Shown: positions 1 to 7,904 of the stretch, piece after piece
How positions within the stretch are numbered: position 1 is the stretch's first letter
Layout of the letters: each line of letters opens with the position of its first letter
NCBI GenBank assembly: GCA_039680605.1
Contig: JBDKTA010000041.1
Coordinates: 1-64,000 of the forward strand
Length of the DNA: 64,000 nt
Origin: Planctomycetaceae bacterium
GTDB taxonomy: Bacteria; Planctomycetota; Phycisphaerae; SM23-33
Reading direction: 5' to 3'
Translations under genes and position numbers: made by a program
Notes under the pieces: model-generated
What the model was told of the DNA's origin: nothing
Seen by the model: only the letters and a program-made list of their open reading frames with translations
Databases searched by the model: none

Positions 1-122
1 ACCTGCCGTCGAGGATGAAGATCATGCCCCCGCCGCTGACTGCTTCGTAGCGATGTAGTGAAGACTTTCAGGGCGCTGCCCTTGATAATAAAGCACTTAC
101 GTCGCCAACTGCGGAAGTTGGG
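1..122. other. left edge, no supported gene
   Basis: I see no supportable gene here. On the minus strand about 22 codons stay open and run off the left edge, but they have no convincing start codon. A small hairpin with GGGC and GCCC arms lies near positions 71 to 81. Confidence 0.4.
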
Positions 123-242
123 CTAGCTTTCTCGAAGAATCTCCTGAAGGCGGGCAATGAGGGGCGGAAGATCTTGTCTTATGATCGCCCAGAGGATGTC
201 AAAGTTGACTGCATCATAACCGTGAGCAAGACGACTGTCGGA
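123..242 (-). pseudogene. C-terminal remnant of a HepT-type toxin
   Basis: Reading on the minus strand straight after the stop codon of the MNT gene, the frame stays open for about 39 codons to a TAG at 123-125. It encodes RLAHGYDAVNFDILW followed by a helix rich in leucine and ending LQEILRES. This matches the C-terminal third of HepT (HEPN-domain) toxins, whose RNase motif is R-x4-6-H-x-Y and here reads R-L-A-H-G-Y. The remnant has no start codon, and the first two thirds of a HepT of about 110 residues are absent. The family call is from recall of the HepT C-terminus; the truncation is visible directly. It is probably not expressed as a functional toxin. Confidence 0.6.
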
Positions 243-539
243 TCATGCCGCGTCATACACTACTTCCGCCTCTTGCGCCACTTCATCCCGAAAGTATTTG
301 CTGAGGAACCCGGTAGTATTCAGATCGACTTTTCTGCCGAGGATTTCGGAAAGCTCATCCTGCAAATCAAAGAAGGTCAGCCCCACGCGGATACCTGGCT
401 CAAACTCCACCAACACGTCCACATCGCTGTCGGCGCGGAAATCATCGCGCAGCACCGAACCGAACAACGCCAGCCGGCGAATGTGATTTCGGCGGCAGAA
501 CGCTTGAAGTGCCTCACGGGGTATATCTATCTGAACCAT
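243..539 (-). CDS. MNT-type nucleotidyltransferase (HepT antitoxin partner)
   Basis: This 98-residue protein is a minimal nucleotidyltransferase. The motif GSVLRDDFRADSDVD near residues 27-41 fits the GSX10DXD signature of MntA-like antitoxins, which AMPylate and so silence the HEPN toxin HepT. Length is normal for the family. The ATG at 539 has a purine-rich Shine-Dalgarno stretch (AAGAGG) upstream, and the gene follows the mannosidase gene closely on the same strand. Its expected toxin partner downstream survives only as a C-terminal fragment, so this is an orphan antitoxin. The enzymatic activity on other targets is unknown. Confidence 0.8.
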   Translation of the reverse strand: MVQIDIPREALQAFCRRNHIRRLALFGSVLRDDFRADSDVDVLVEFEPGIRVGLTFFDLQDELSEILGRKVDLNTTGFLSKYFRDEVAQEAEVVYDAA

Positions 540-563
540 AGGGCCACCTCTTCATATGTATCG

Positions 564-3107
564 TCAAGCCTGCACTTTTTCCACTAATTCCATCAGGCCT
601 GTCACCGCGAGCGACTTGCTGTTGACGTTCAACCGCAGTGTCTGAATTTCAAACGGCGTCAGCGAAACGTCCTGGGCGACGCCCATGCCCGGCAGGCGCA
701 GCGTCGTGTTGCGCGCCTGACCGGTCGGCTCGAAAAGGCGGATGATGTAGTCGTCGCCGCTGCGGGCCTTCTTGAAAGCCGTCATTAAGACGGACGGGTC
801 GTCGATCGTCGCCAGCGGGGCCGGCTTTTCGCCGCCGCCGGCGGGGAAGAACGACAGCACGAACGGCTGTTCGTTGCGGGCCAGGGCTTCGCTGTCGACC
901 GTCGCCATGCGGGCCGCGACCTCGCCGGCGTTGATCCAGATGCGGAAGAGCCGCTGGCCCTGGTCGATGCGCGGCGTGAACCGGTCGTCCGGCGTCAGGG
1001 GACGGTCGGCAATCGGATGCGCCGAATACGCCGGCGAACGCAGCAGCGACAGGCGGATCTCGCCGTCGCAAAAATCGCTGCCGTAAATGCCTTCGTTGAT
1101 CACGCTGACGGCGCGGCCGCTGGCGGCGCAGACGGCGGCCGTCCATTTCTGAGCGACAACCTCTTTACGTGGCACAGCCTTTCCAGGCTGTGTCAGCACA
1201 GGCTGGAAAGTCTGTGCCACCAGCTCTGCCGTGCCGTACGCTACCTGGCCGGCGTAACGCGACTGGCCCAGCGTCGTCGGCAGGGCGAGTTTGAGCATGG
1301 CCGTCTTTTCATTCCAAAGCACGCGCGTCTCGACCTCGATCTCGGCGCCGACCTTCGGCAGCTTGTAACGCTGGCAGATGAACGAGTGCCCATACGACAG
1401 TACGGCCTCGATCACGGTTCGCACCGGTCCGTCCTCGATGACGCGCACCGACGGCAGGGTCTTTCCTCGCACGCCGGAGAACGCTGTGCCCGCCTCGGGG
1501 CTCATCAGCTCGAACCGCCCGGCGATGTCGGCGAAGCTCTGCTTGCCCGTGACGATCCATGGGTCGTCGGTGTCCTTCATCACCAGCGGGGCCATCGCGC
1601 CGCCGGCGAGATAGTCGACCCCGTCGACACGGTAGCGGTCCATCAAACCGGTGCCGGCGTTGATGACCACTTCCAGTCGCTCGCTGCGGAACGTGAAGGC
1701 GCCGTCCTTCTCAATCAGCTCGGGTTTGGGTTTTCCGCCGGGCAGAACCTCCAGCGTGCAGTCGAAGCGGTTCACCTGGAGCGGCTGGAGTTCGGCATAG
1801 AACGCGACGCGCTTGCGCCAGTCGAGGCTGAGGTTGGAGTCTTCCTTCTCGACCTGGCAAGGCAACGGATGGCCGTCCTGATGGACGGTCGGTTGCGTGA
1901 ACTGGCCGGTCCAGTCCTGGTCGGCCAGTTGGAACTCGCACTCGAAGACGCCCTTTACCGGCCACGGGTGCGGGTTGTATGCGAGAATCGGGATCTGCCC
2001 CTGCGGGGCGGCGTCTTGCCCGCGGCACAGCGCGAAGAACGCCCGGGCCTCGAGGCGCGAGAGAATCTCCAGGCCGTGATCCATCAGCCGCAGTGCCGCC
2101 TGCTCGACCGGCTCGATCGAAGAACCGGGCAGAATGTCATGGAACTCGGCGGTGAGCAAATCCTCCGTTGCCTGGTTCAGGTCTTCGGCGGGATATTCAA
2201 TCAACCCAGCCAGCGAGGCATGCGAGAGCATCTTCTCGGCCGCAAACAGGGCATTTTCCAAGCGGCGGTGCTTCTGTTTGACGAGTACCTGCGAGGTATA
2301 GCAGCCCGGCGCCCAGGCGTTGAGGTCGCCCTCGTGGCGGGGCAGGGCGGCGCCGGCGGATTTCAGCTCTGCGAAGTAAGCTTCCGGCGTCGAGTGGCAG
2401 ATGCCCGCTGGCGCGAGTTCGGCCGCCAGGGCGTTGATCTGCTCGATATCCACGCGCGAAGGCCCGCCGCCGTGATTGCCCACGCCCCAGAGCAGCAGGC
2501 CGATGTCCTTGTCCGGCCTGGCGGCGATGTAGTCGCGCACCTTCTTTGCCGCCTGCCCGCGCGCGGCGAGATAGTGCCCCCATGCGCGGTGGCCGGTCAG
2601 TGTCGAACCGTCGTAGCCGACCCAGGTGAAGTCGTCGCCCGGCAGCGGGCAGTCGTTCTTGTCCGGGCGGCAGAAGATGTACGAGTCGAAACCGCACTTG
2701 GCGAGAATCTGCACCAGACCCCGCGTGTGACCGAAGGGGTCGAAGTTGATCGCCGTCGTCGGCGCGGCGCCGAAGCGGCTGGCGAAGTACTCGCGCCCGG
2801 CGAGGATCTGCCGCACGAACGATTCGCCGCTGGGCATGTTGCAGTCCGGCTGCAAGTGCCATCCGCCCATGATGTGCCAGCGCCCCTGTTTGACCAGCCG
2901 CTGGATGCGGGCAAAGAGCTGCGGTTCGTACTCTTCGACCCATCGATAGAGGATGGCCTCGTTGTGGTTGAACACGAAGCCGTCGAACTGCTCGCAGAAA
3001 TCCGCGGCCGTCCGGAAGGTCGAGATCGCCTCGGCGGCGCCTTCCTGCCACTGCCACAGCCACACGGGGTCCAGGTGCGCATTGCAGATCAGGTGAGTCG
3101 ATTTCAT
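564..3107 (-). CDS. glycoside hydrolase family 38 alpha-mannosidase
   Basis: This 847-residue protein is a GH38-type alpha-mannosidase, a zinc enzyme that removes alpha-linked mannose from glycans. The N-terminus holds CNAHLDPVWLWQWQEG (residues 8-23), where H11 and D13 fit the zinc ligands. NFDPFGHT near 121-128 carries the expected nucleophile Asp, and FHDILPGSS near 322-330 carries the third zinc-binding His. No signal peptide is seen, so it is probably cytoplasmic. At 1169-1220 the gene contains a 52-nt palindromic repeat that adds VAQTFQPVLTQPGKAVPR to the C-terminal beta region, between YGTAEL and KEVVAQKW, and is also found elsewhere in the window. Substrate cannot be set from sequence alone. 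Confidence 0.9.
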   Translation of the reverse strand: MKSTHLICNAHLDPVWLWQWQEGAAEAISTFRTAADFCEQFDGFVFNHNEAILYRWVEEYEPQLFARIQRLVKQGRWHIMGGWHLQPDCNMPSGESFVRQILAGREYFASRFGAAPTTAINFDPFGHTRGLVQILAKCGFDSYIFCRPDKNDCPLPGDDFTWVGYDGSTLTGHRAWGHYLAARGQAAKKVRDYIAARPDKDIGLLLWGVGNHGGGPSRVDIEQINALAAELAPAGICHSTPEAYFAELKSAGAALPRHEGDLNAWAPGCYTSQVLVKQKHRRLENALFAAEKMLSHASLAGLIEYPAEDLNQATEDLLTAEFHDILPGSSIEPVEQAALRLMDHGLEILSRLEARAFFALCRGQDAAPQGQIPILAYNPHPWPVKGVFECEFQLADQDWTGQFTQPTVHQDGHPLPCQVEKEDSNLSLDWRKRVAFYAELQPLQVNRFDCTLEVLPGGKPKPELIEKDGAFTFRSERLEVVINAGTGLMDRYRVDGVDYLAGGAMAPLVMKDTDDPWIVTGKQSFADIAGRFELMSPEAGTAFSGVRGKTLPSVRVIEDGPVRTVIEAVLSYGHSFICQRYKLPKVGAEIEVETRVLWNEKTAMLKLALPTTLGQSRYAGQVAYGTAELVAQTFQPVLTQPGKAVPRKEVVAQKWTAAVCAASGRAVSVINEGIYGSDFCDGEIRLSLLRSPAYSAHPIADRPLTPDDRFTPRIDQGQRLFRIWINAGEVAARMATVDSEALARNEQPFVLSFFPAGGGEKPAPLATIDDPSVLMTAFKKARSGDDYIIRLFEPTGQARNTTLRLPGMGVAQDVSLTPFEIQTLRLNVNSKSLAVTGLMELVEKVQA
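1169..1220. repeat. palindromic repeat family A, copy 1 (inside GH38 gene)
   Basis: A 52-nt inverted repeat with 24-nt arms starting GTGGCACAGCCTTTCC and ending in GTGCCAC. It is closely similar to copies at 17952-18002 and 48543-48593. It lies in frame inside the mannosidase gene and supplies about 18 codons without a stop. Confidence 0.9.
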
Positions 3108-3141
3108 GGCAGGATGTTACCGTGCGTTTGGGGGATTTGGT

Positions 3142-3211
3142 AGCCGCTGAGGTCGCTGAGGACGCTGAGGAACGAGGGGGTCGAAGAAGGGGTGGCATGG
3201 CGACACGCCAT
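3142..3211. repeat. intergenic repeats F and K (partial)
   Basis: Between the mannosidase and MarC genes, 3142-3174 holds an 11-nt-period repeat (CTGAGGTCGCTGAGGACG), which recurs at 23111, 23261 and 30229. At 3193-3211 there is a partial copy of family K (GGCATGGCGACACGCCAT). Confidence 0.7.
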
Positions 3212-3253
3212 CCTCTTAATCCGTTCAATCCCGAAATCCCGCACTCTCTGTCT

Positions 3254-3886
3254 TTACCGCATCAATCCCGGGAAGACGTGCGCTGCGGCCGAGAAGCAGA
3301 ACTTCACGCCGATGGCGACGATGAAGATTTCCATCACGCGCCCGACGGCCAGTGAGACCAGCGGGCCCATCAGACGGTAGAGGACGTTGGCGTAATTGAG
3401 GATGAGGATCACGCCAACGAAGGCCGTCAGGCACGCGGCCAGGCCAAACAGCGGACCGTGCCGCGAGACAATGAGCATCACCGTGACGATCGTGCCCGGA
3501 CCCACCAGCAGCGGCGAGGCGATGGGCGAGATCGCCATGCCGATCTGGTCGGCGGCTTTGACATCCTGCGTGGCCGCCCGCTGGCGCTGCTGCGAACCCT
3601 GGACGATGTAGCGAATGCCGATGACCACGAGCATCAGCCCGCCGCCAAAGGTCAGCTCGTCCATGCCGATCTGAAAAACCTTCGTCAGCAGGAACTGCCC
3701 CGCCAGCGCCATCGACAGGATGATCGCCAAGGCCGCCACGCCTGCCACGCGCAAGAGCTTTCGTCGATCGAGGTCCGAAGTGTCGGCTGTCAGGGAGATC
3801 AGTATCGGCAGGGAGCCAACGGGGTTGACGATGGCAAAAATGCTGACCGCCGCCTCGCCGAACGCACGAAAGGTTTCCATGTCCAC
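3254..3886 (-). CDS. MarC family integral membrane protein
   Basis: This 210-residue protein belongs to the MarC (UPF0056/NAAT) membrane family. The first membrane segment carries IVNPVGSLPIL near residues 19-29, the typical N-terminal signature of the family, and about six hydrophobic segments follow, matching the usual fold and length. Family members have been called multiple antibiotic resistance proteins or neutral amino acid transporters, but the transported substrate is not settled. The ATG at 3886 gives a full-length N-terminus. It runs in the same direction as the mannosidase gene but is separated from it by about 145 nt of repeat sequence, so co-transcription is uncertain. Confidence 0.88.
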   Translation of the reverse strand: MDMETFRAFGEAAVSIFAIVNPVGSLPILISLTADTSDLDRRKLLRVAGVAALAIILSMALAGQFLLTKVFQIGMDELTFGGGLMLVVIGIRYIVQGSQQRQRAATQDVKAADQIGMAISPIASPLLVGPGTIVTVMLIVSRHGPLFGLAACLTAFVGVILILNYANVLYRLMGPLVSLAVGRVMEIFIVAIGVKFCFSAAAHVFPGLMR

Positions 3887-3920
3887 AGGGATTAACTCTT
3901 TGCCCGCATCGCGGGCAATT

Positions 3921-3950
3921 GTAGATAGCCTCGGGCGCCAGCCCGTGGAA
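3921..3950 (+). repeat. REP unit flanking RAYT 1, left
   Basis: A 30-nt unit beginning with GTAG and followed by a hairpin (CGGGC / GCCCG). It is an inverted copy, 29 of 30 bases identical, of 4505-4534 on the other side of the transposase gene. Further palindromes (GCCCGCATCGCGGGC at 3902 and GCCCCCGCAGGGGGC near 3972) make the arm about 90 nt long. Confidence 0.85.
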
Positions 3951-3994
3951 ATCGTCGCCCGATGCGACGGAGCCCCCGCAGGGGGCGACTGAAC

Positions 3995-4450
3995 TCAATC
4001 GAATACGTACCTTGGATCATAATCGACCTTATGTAGCCGCAGCAATTCGAGGAATTCTTCTTCGAACGTGCGCGCATGATGATGTTGCTCCTGGTCGAGG
4101 ATGTACGCCTTCACCTTTTCCTCATTGGAGGAACTGACGCCGAAGGAACCATACCCGGCCTGCCAGCCGAAGATCCGCTCGCCCGGAAACGTCTCGTGGA
4201 CCCATTTGCTGGATAAGCTCTTCCATTTTCGCAGGGCGTCTGCAACGGCCACGTCTGTGCGGATGGAAAGCAGTCCATGAACGTGATTGTCCGTTCCGCC
4301 GACGGCCAGCGCGCAGCCGAACTCCTGTCGCGCGATCCCGCAGAGGTATTCGTACAGGCGCGTGCGCCAGTCTGGCCGGATGAGGGGACGGCGCTGCTTG
4401 GTGCTAAAGACGACGTGGAGAACGTGATGTGAGAATGTGTGGCCGGCCAT
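3995..4450 (-). CDS. IS200-like / REP-associated tyrosine transposase (RAYT 1)
   Basis: This protein of about 151 residues is a Y1 HUH transposase of the IS200/RAYT type. It shows the N-terminal strand HVVFSTKQRRPLI, the HUH metal motif in DNHVHGLL, and a C-terminal helix KAYILDQEQHH whose Tyr fits the catalytic nucleophile. I chose the ATG at 4450, which yields the usual MAGHTFSHHVLHVVFS start; an upstream ATG at 4510 lies in the palindromic flank. The gene is enclosed by inverted REP units carrying a GTAG tetranucleotide, so it is a REPtron rather than an intact IS200/IS605 element; no tnpB is present. Such proteins cut and join single-stranded REP hairpins. A second, diverged copy lies at 51107-51559. 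Confidence 0.9.
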   Translation of the reverse strand: MAGHTFSHHVLHVVFSTKQRRPLIRPDWRTRLYEYLCGIARQEFGCALAVGGTDNHVHGLLSIRTDVAVADALRKWKSLSSKWVHETFPGERIFGWQAGYGSFGVSSSNEEKVKAYILDQEQHHHARTFEEEFLELLRLHKVDYDPRYVFD

Positions 4451-4504
4451 TGCGTTCCCGTTCAATCGCCCCCTGTGGGGGCTCTGTTCCCGTTTTGCAT
4501 CCCG

Positions 4505-4534
4505 TTCCACGGGCTCGCGCCCGAGGCTATCTAC
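4505..4534 (-). repeat. REP unit flanking RAYT 1, right
   Basis: Inverted partner of the unit at 3921-3950, reading GTAGATAGCCTCGGGC on the minus strand. Neighbouring hairpins GCCCCCTGTGGGGGC near 4469 and CGCCCGCTGCGCGGGCG near 4538 also mirror the left flank. Confidence 0.85.
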
Positions 4535-4556
4535 AGTCGCCCGCTGCGCGGGCGGG

Positions 4557-5981
4557 TCAGCAATTTGTTTGAAGCTTTACTGTCTTGGCGATGAATTCGC
4601 GTACGGCGGCCGGATCGTTCGGCAGCTTTGCACATCGCTCAGGTAAGTTAGCCAGGGCGTCGATCGAGGGATGGTGCGTGGGATCGGCGGCGGTGGCTTG
4701 GCGGATGGCGTCGGGGAATTTGGAACCGTGGGCAGTGGACAGGCAAATCGTGGGGCATGACGGCTGGGAAACGGCCGCCATGGCACCCAGGCGCTCGGCC
4801 ACGCTGACGGCCACTGCCGTGTGGGGGTCGAGGACGTAGTGGTGTTGCTTGTAGTATTTGGCGATGGTGGCCAGGCACTGGTCGGTGGTGCCGGCGCTGG
4901 CGAGGATGGATTCGTCCACGCGGCCGCCGGGGGCGGTCGGGATGCTCAGGCTGCCGGTGGCGGCGAACTGCTGCATCAGCTCGCGCAGCTTGGCGCTGTC
5001 GCGGCCTATTTTGTGGAAAAGGTATCGCTCGAAGTTGCTGGCGACCTGGATGTCCATCGCGGGGCTGATGGTGTGTGCGACGCTGCCGCGGCTGTATGTG
5101 CCGCTGTTGAAGAACCGCGCGAGGATGTCGTTCTCGTTGGTGGCCAGGATGAGCGTGTCGATGGGGGCGCCCATCTGCATGGCGTACCATCCGGCCAGCA
5201 CGTCGCCGAAGTTGCCCGTCGGAACGGCGAAGCGGACGTTGGCGGCGCCGGTGAGCCGCTGGGCCTCGAAGGCCGCATGGAAGTAGTACACGATCTGCGC
5301 CAGCACGCGGGCCCAGTTCACCGAGTTGACCGCGCCGATGCCGTAGCGGCGCTTGAAATCCAGATCGGCCGCGAGAGTCTTCATGATCCCTTGGCAGTCG
5401 TCGAACGTGCCGTCGACGGCGATGTTATGCACGTTGTCGTCCAGCACCGTGGTCATCTGTCGCTGCTGGATGGCCGAGACTCGGCCCGCCGGGTGCATCA
5501 TGAAGATGTCGATCCCCTTGCGGCCGCGGACGCCGCAGATGGCGGCACTGCCGGTGTCGCCGCTGGTGGCGCCGAGAATGTTCAGCCGCCCGCCGCGGCG
5601 GCTCAGGATGTACTCGAACAGGTTGCCCAGAAACTGCAGGGCGATGTCCTTGAACGACAGCGTCGGCCCGTGCCAGAGCTCGAGCACGAAGATATCGCCC
5701 ACGCGCGCCAGCGGGGCCGGGGCCGGGTCGAACACCTGCGGGCTCAGATAGGTCCGCTGGATCAGCGCGTTGAGCTCGGTCTTGGGAATGTCGTCCACGT
5801 AGAGACCGATGATTTCCATCGCCAGGTCAGCGTACGCCAACTGGCGCCACGTCTCGAAGCGGGCGCGCACGTCGGGGATCGACTCGGGCACGAGCAGCCC
5901 GCCGTCGTCGGCCAGCCCCATCATCACCGCGTCCTGAAACGCGATGGGCGTCACGCCGCCGCGTGTGGAGATGTAGTTCAT
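4557..5981 (-). CDS. thrC: threonine synthase
   Basis: This 474-residue PLP enzyme converts O-phosphohomoserine to threonine. The N-terminal MNYISTRGG, the PLP lysine in GPTLSFKDIALQ (K111) and the phosphate-binding GATSGDTGSAA identify it. I use the ATG at 5981, since the open frame further upstream reads only repeat sequence. Near the C-terminus, GAMAAVSQPSCPT precedes the conserved ICLSTAH block and is encoded by half of a palindromic repeat (4756-4788) also present at 47086-47170, so part of this loop appears to be of repeat origin. It stands alone rather than in an obvious thr operon; the stop lies at the edge of the REP flank of RAYT 1. Confidence 0.95.
   Translation of the reverse strand: MNYISTRGGVTPIAFQDAVMMGLADDGGLLVPESIPDVRARFETWRQLAYADLAMEIIGLYVDDIPKTELNALIQRTYLSPQVFDPAPAPLARVGDIFVLELWHGPTLSFKDIALQFLGNLFEYILSRRGGRLNILGATSGDTGSAAICGVRGRKGIDIFMMHPAGRVSAIQQRQMTTVLDDNVHNIAVDGTFDDCQGIMKTLAADLDFKRRYGIGAVNSVNWARVLAQIVYYFHAAFEAQRLTGAANVRFAVPTGNFGDVLAGWYAMQMGAPIDTLILATNENDILARFFNSGTYSRGSVAHTISPAMDIQVASNFERYLFHKIGRDSAKLRELMQQFAATGSLSIPTAPGGRVDESILASAGTTDQCLATIAKYYKQHHYVLDPHTAVAVSVAERLGAMAAVSQPSCPTICLSTAHGSKFPDAIRQATAADPTHHPSIDALANLPERCAKLPNDPAAVREFIAKTVKLQTNC
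4756..4788. repeat. palindromic repeat family B, half copy (inside thrC)
   Basis: 33 nt reading CATGACGGCTGGGAAACG and then GCCGCCATGGCACCC. It matches the right arm of the 85-nt element at 47086-47170 at about 30 of 33 positions, and lies in frame within threonine synthase. Confidence 0.75.
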
Positions 5982-6030
5982 ATGGATAATGGTAAGCCGC
6001 CAGGGCGCAGCGGACAAACGCAAAAAGACA

Positions 6031-6110
6031 GATCCTCGATCCTCGGTCCCAGATCCCAGGGTAACAGATGATTCTTCACTCGAGGATCGAGGATCTGCGA
6101 CCGAGGATCT
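6031..6110. repeat. inverted repeat GATCCTCGATCCTCGGTC
   Basis: The left part reads GATCCTCGATCCTCGGTC and the right part carries the mirror blocks GAGGATCGAGGATC and GACCGAGGATC. The pair fills most of the gap between thrC and the DUF1844 gene. A TATAAG box at 6137-6142 follows it and may be the -10 element of the DUF1844 gene. Confidence 0.6.
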
Positions 6111-6173
6111 TCTTCTTCCATTGGCGCCGCCGCGGGTATAAGATTCGACCCCTAACCACATGGAGCTACCGCA

Positions 6174-6581
6174 ATGGCTGAGAACGATAAGGACAAGGGC
6201 GGCGAAGAACCCAAGATCATCGTCGATTCGGACTGGAAGAAGCAGGCCCAGGCCGAAAAGGAAAAGCTCGACAAGGAAGTGGAAGAAAGCGGCGCCGGCG
6301 GCGGGCGCGGACCGCGCCGGATTCCGCCGGCCAGCTTCTCGACCCTGGTCAGCTCGCTGGCGATGCAGGTCATGATGTCGCTGGGCGGCATGCAGGACCC
6401 GCAGACCAAGCGCCCGGTCGTCGACCTGGCGCTGGCCAAGCACCACATCGACACGCTGGCGATGCTCGAAGAAAAGACCAAGGGCAACATTACCGACGAG
6501 GAAAAGAAACTCCTCGACGAGGCCCTCTACCAGGTGCGGATGCAGTACGTGCAGATCGCACAACGAGTGTCGCAACTCTAA
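6174..6581 (+). CDS. DUF1844 domain protein
   Basis: This 135-residue protein has a charged, probably disordered N-terminus (residues 1-45, rich in Lys, Glu and Gly) and a DUF1844 domain from about residue 50 to the end (PPASFSTLVSSLAMQVMMSLG, then a helical pair including EEKTKGNITDEEKKLLD). The family is widespread in planctomycetes and related phyla and has no known function. The ATG at 6174 is the natural start, with a TATAAG -10-like box about 32 nt upstream. It is divergent from thrC. Confidence 0.85.
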   Translation: MAENDKDKGGEEPKIIVDSDWKKQAQAEKEKLDKEVEESGAGGGRGPRRIPPASFSTLVSSLAMQVMMSLGGMQDPQTKRPVVDLALAKHHIDTLAMLEEKTKGNITDEEKKLLDEALYQVRMQYVQIAQRVSQL

Positions 6582-6613
6582 CCTTCGGTTCCCTCGATCT
6601 GATGGATACTCCG

Positions 6614-6692
6614 GAATGGATGGTTGGATGGGTGGATGAATGGATGGTTGGGAATTGCCATCCATCCACGCATCCATTCATCCATCCATCCC
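6614..6692. repeat. inverted ATGGATGG / CCATCCAT repeat
   Basis: A run of GGATGG-type units followed by the complementary CCATCC run, which can fold into a long hairpin. It sits just upstream of the UroD-family gene. A similar repeat lies at about 23165-23258. Confidence 0.8.
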
Positions 6693-6711
6693 TTCTTATG
6701 GAGACGATGAC

Positions 6712-7818
6712 ATGCAGACTCCCCGCCAGGTGATCGACAATCTGCTTCGCGGCAACGGCGCCGACCGCGTCGGGCTTAACGACAGTCCCTGGGGCGACAC
6801 CGTCGCCAAGTGGATCAAGCAGGGCCTGCCCGCCGACGACAAGGGCAACGCCGTTGACGTGGCCGACCACTTCGGCTTCGACATGCGCGGCACGGGCGGA
6901 TGGTTCAACTGGCAGCCGTTTCCGGGCACCGACGTGACGATCGAGGAAACCGACGAGTGGAAGATCGTCAAGAACGGCGCCGGAGCGCACCTGAAGTGGT
7001 GGAAGAACAAGTCCGGAACGCCCGAGCATGTCGACTTCAGCATTACCAGCCGCGAGATCTGGGACCGCGACTACCGCCCGGCCATCGTCAAGGACCCCGG
7101 GGCTCGCATCAATGACGACGGGGTCAAGTGGTCGGCCGACGCGATCGCCAAGGTGCATGCCAACGGCGACTGGTGGGGCTTCGTGGGCAACCAGTTCATC
7201 TGGGAGAACATGCGGGCCAGCCTGGGCGACTACACGATGTACATGTCGCTGTTGACGGACAAGGAGTGGATCCACGACATCTGCCGCTGCTACACCGACA
7301 TGTACAAGGCGTGCTGGGGCAAAATCTTCGACTCCCCCGCCCGCCCCGACGGCGTCTGGATCTATGAAGACCTCGGCTACAAGCACCGCCTCTTCGCCAA
7401 CCCCGAAGTCCTGAAGGAACTGATCTTCCCGTACTTCGCCGAGCTGGTGGAATTCTGCCACAGCTTTGACCTGCCGGTGGTGCTGCATACGTGCGGGTTC
7501 ACCGAGCCGGCGCTGGACATGATCGTCGATGCCGGGTTCGACGGTCTGCACCCGATGGAAGTCAAGGCCGGCAACGATCCGCTACGCATCGCGAAGAACT
7601 ACGGCGACAAGCTGTGCCTGATCGGCGGGCTGGACGCGCGCATCCTCGAGAGCCACGACCGCGACCACATCCGCAAGGAAGTGACCGCCCTGATCGAAGG
7701 CATGAAGGCCTGCAACGCCAAGTACGTTTATGCCTCAGACCATTCGATCTCGACGAACGTCGACTACGACGACTTCCGCTTCTCGCTGGACGTCTACCGC
7801 GAGCACATGCTGTATTGA
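6712..7818 (+). CDS. uroporphyrinogen decarboxylase family protein (methyltransferase-like)
   Basis: This 368-residue protein belongs to the UroD/MtaA-like superfamily (COG0407 type). Visible marks are the N-terminal TPRQVIDNLLRG, a central LPVVLHTCGFTEPALDMIVD and GFDGLHPMEVKAGNDPLRIAKNYG, and the late GGLDARILESHDRDHIRKEV. Family members outside heme synthesis often act in corrinoid-dependent methyl transfer. The sequence lacks features I would need to call true HemE, and no other heme gene is near. The ATG at 6712 follows GGAGACGATGAC, a good ribosome binding site. Specific substrate is unknown. Confidence 0.8.
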   Translation: MQTPRQVIDNLLRGNGADRVGLNDSPWGDTVAKWIKQGLPADDKGNAVDVADHFGFDMRGTGGWFNWQPFPGTDVTIEETDEWKIVKNGAGAHLKWWKNKSGTPEHVDFSITSREIWDRDYRPAIVKDPGARINDDGVKWSADAIAKVHANGDWWGFVGNQFIWENMRASLGDYTMYMSLLTDKEWIHDICRCYTDMYKACWGKIFDSPARPDGVWIYEDLGYKHRLFANPEVLKELIFPYFAELVEFCHSFDLPVVLHTCGFTEPALDMIVDAGFDGLHPMEVKAGNDPLRIAKNYGDKLCLIGGLDARILESHDRDHIRKEVTALIEGMKACNAKYVYASDHSISTNVDYDDFRFSLDVYREHMLY

Positions 7819-7829
7819 GGAGAAAGCAG

Positions 7830-7892
7830 TAATCTGTAAACAGTGATCAGTAATCAGTGATCAGTAATCAGTGTGATCAGTAATCCGGAGCG
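7830..7892. repeat. short tandem repeat of GTGATCAGTAATCA
   Basis: The gap after the UroD-family gene holds four to five imperfect tandem copies of a GATCAGTAATCAGT unit. I see no gene here. Confidence 0.7.
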
Positions 7893-7904
7893 GCGGGGGC
7901 TGGG

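Noticed and set aside
1017-3143. A 708-codon open frame on the plus strand opposite the mannosidase gene
   Set aside because: It is the antisense shadow of a clear GH38 gene in high-GC DNA, has an Arg-rich composition and shows no family motif.
3995-4450. Complete IS200/IS605 element
   Set aside because: No tnpB and no typical IS ends; the flanks are paired REP units, so it is better called a RAYT/REPtron.
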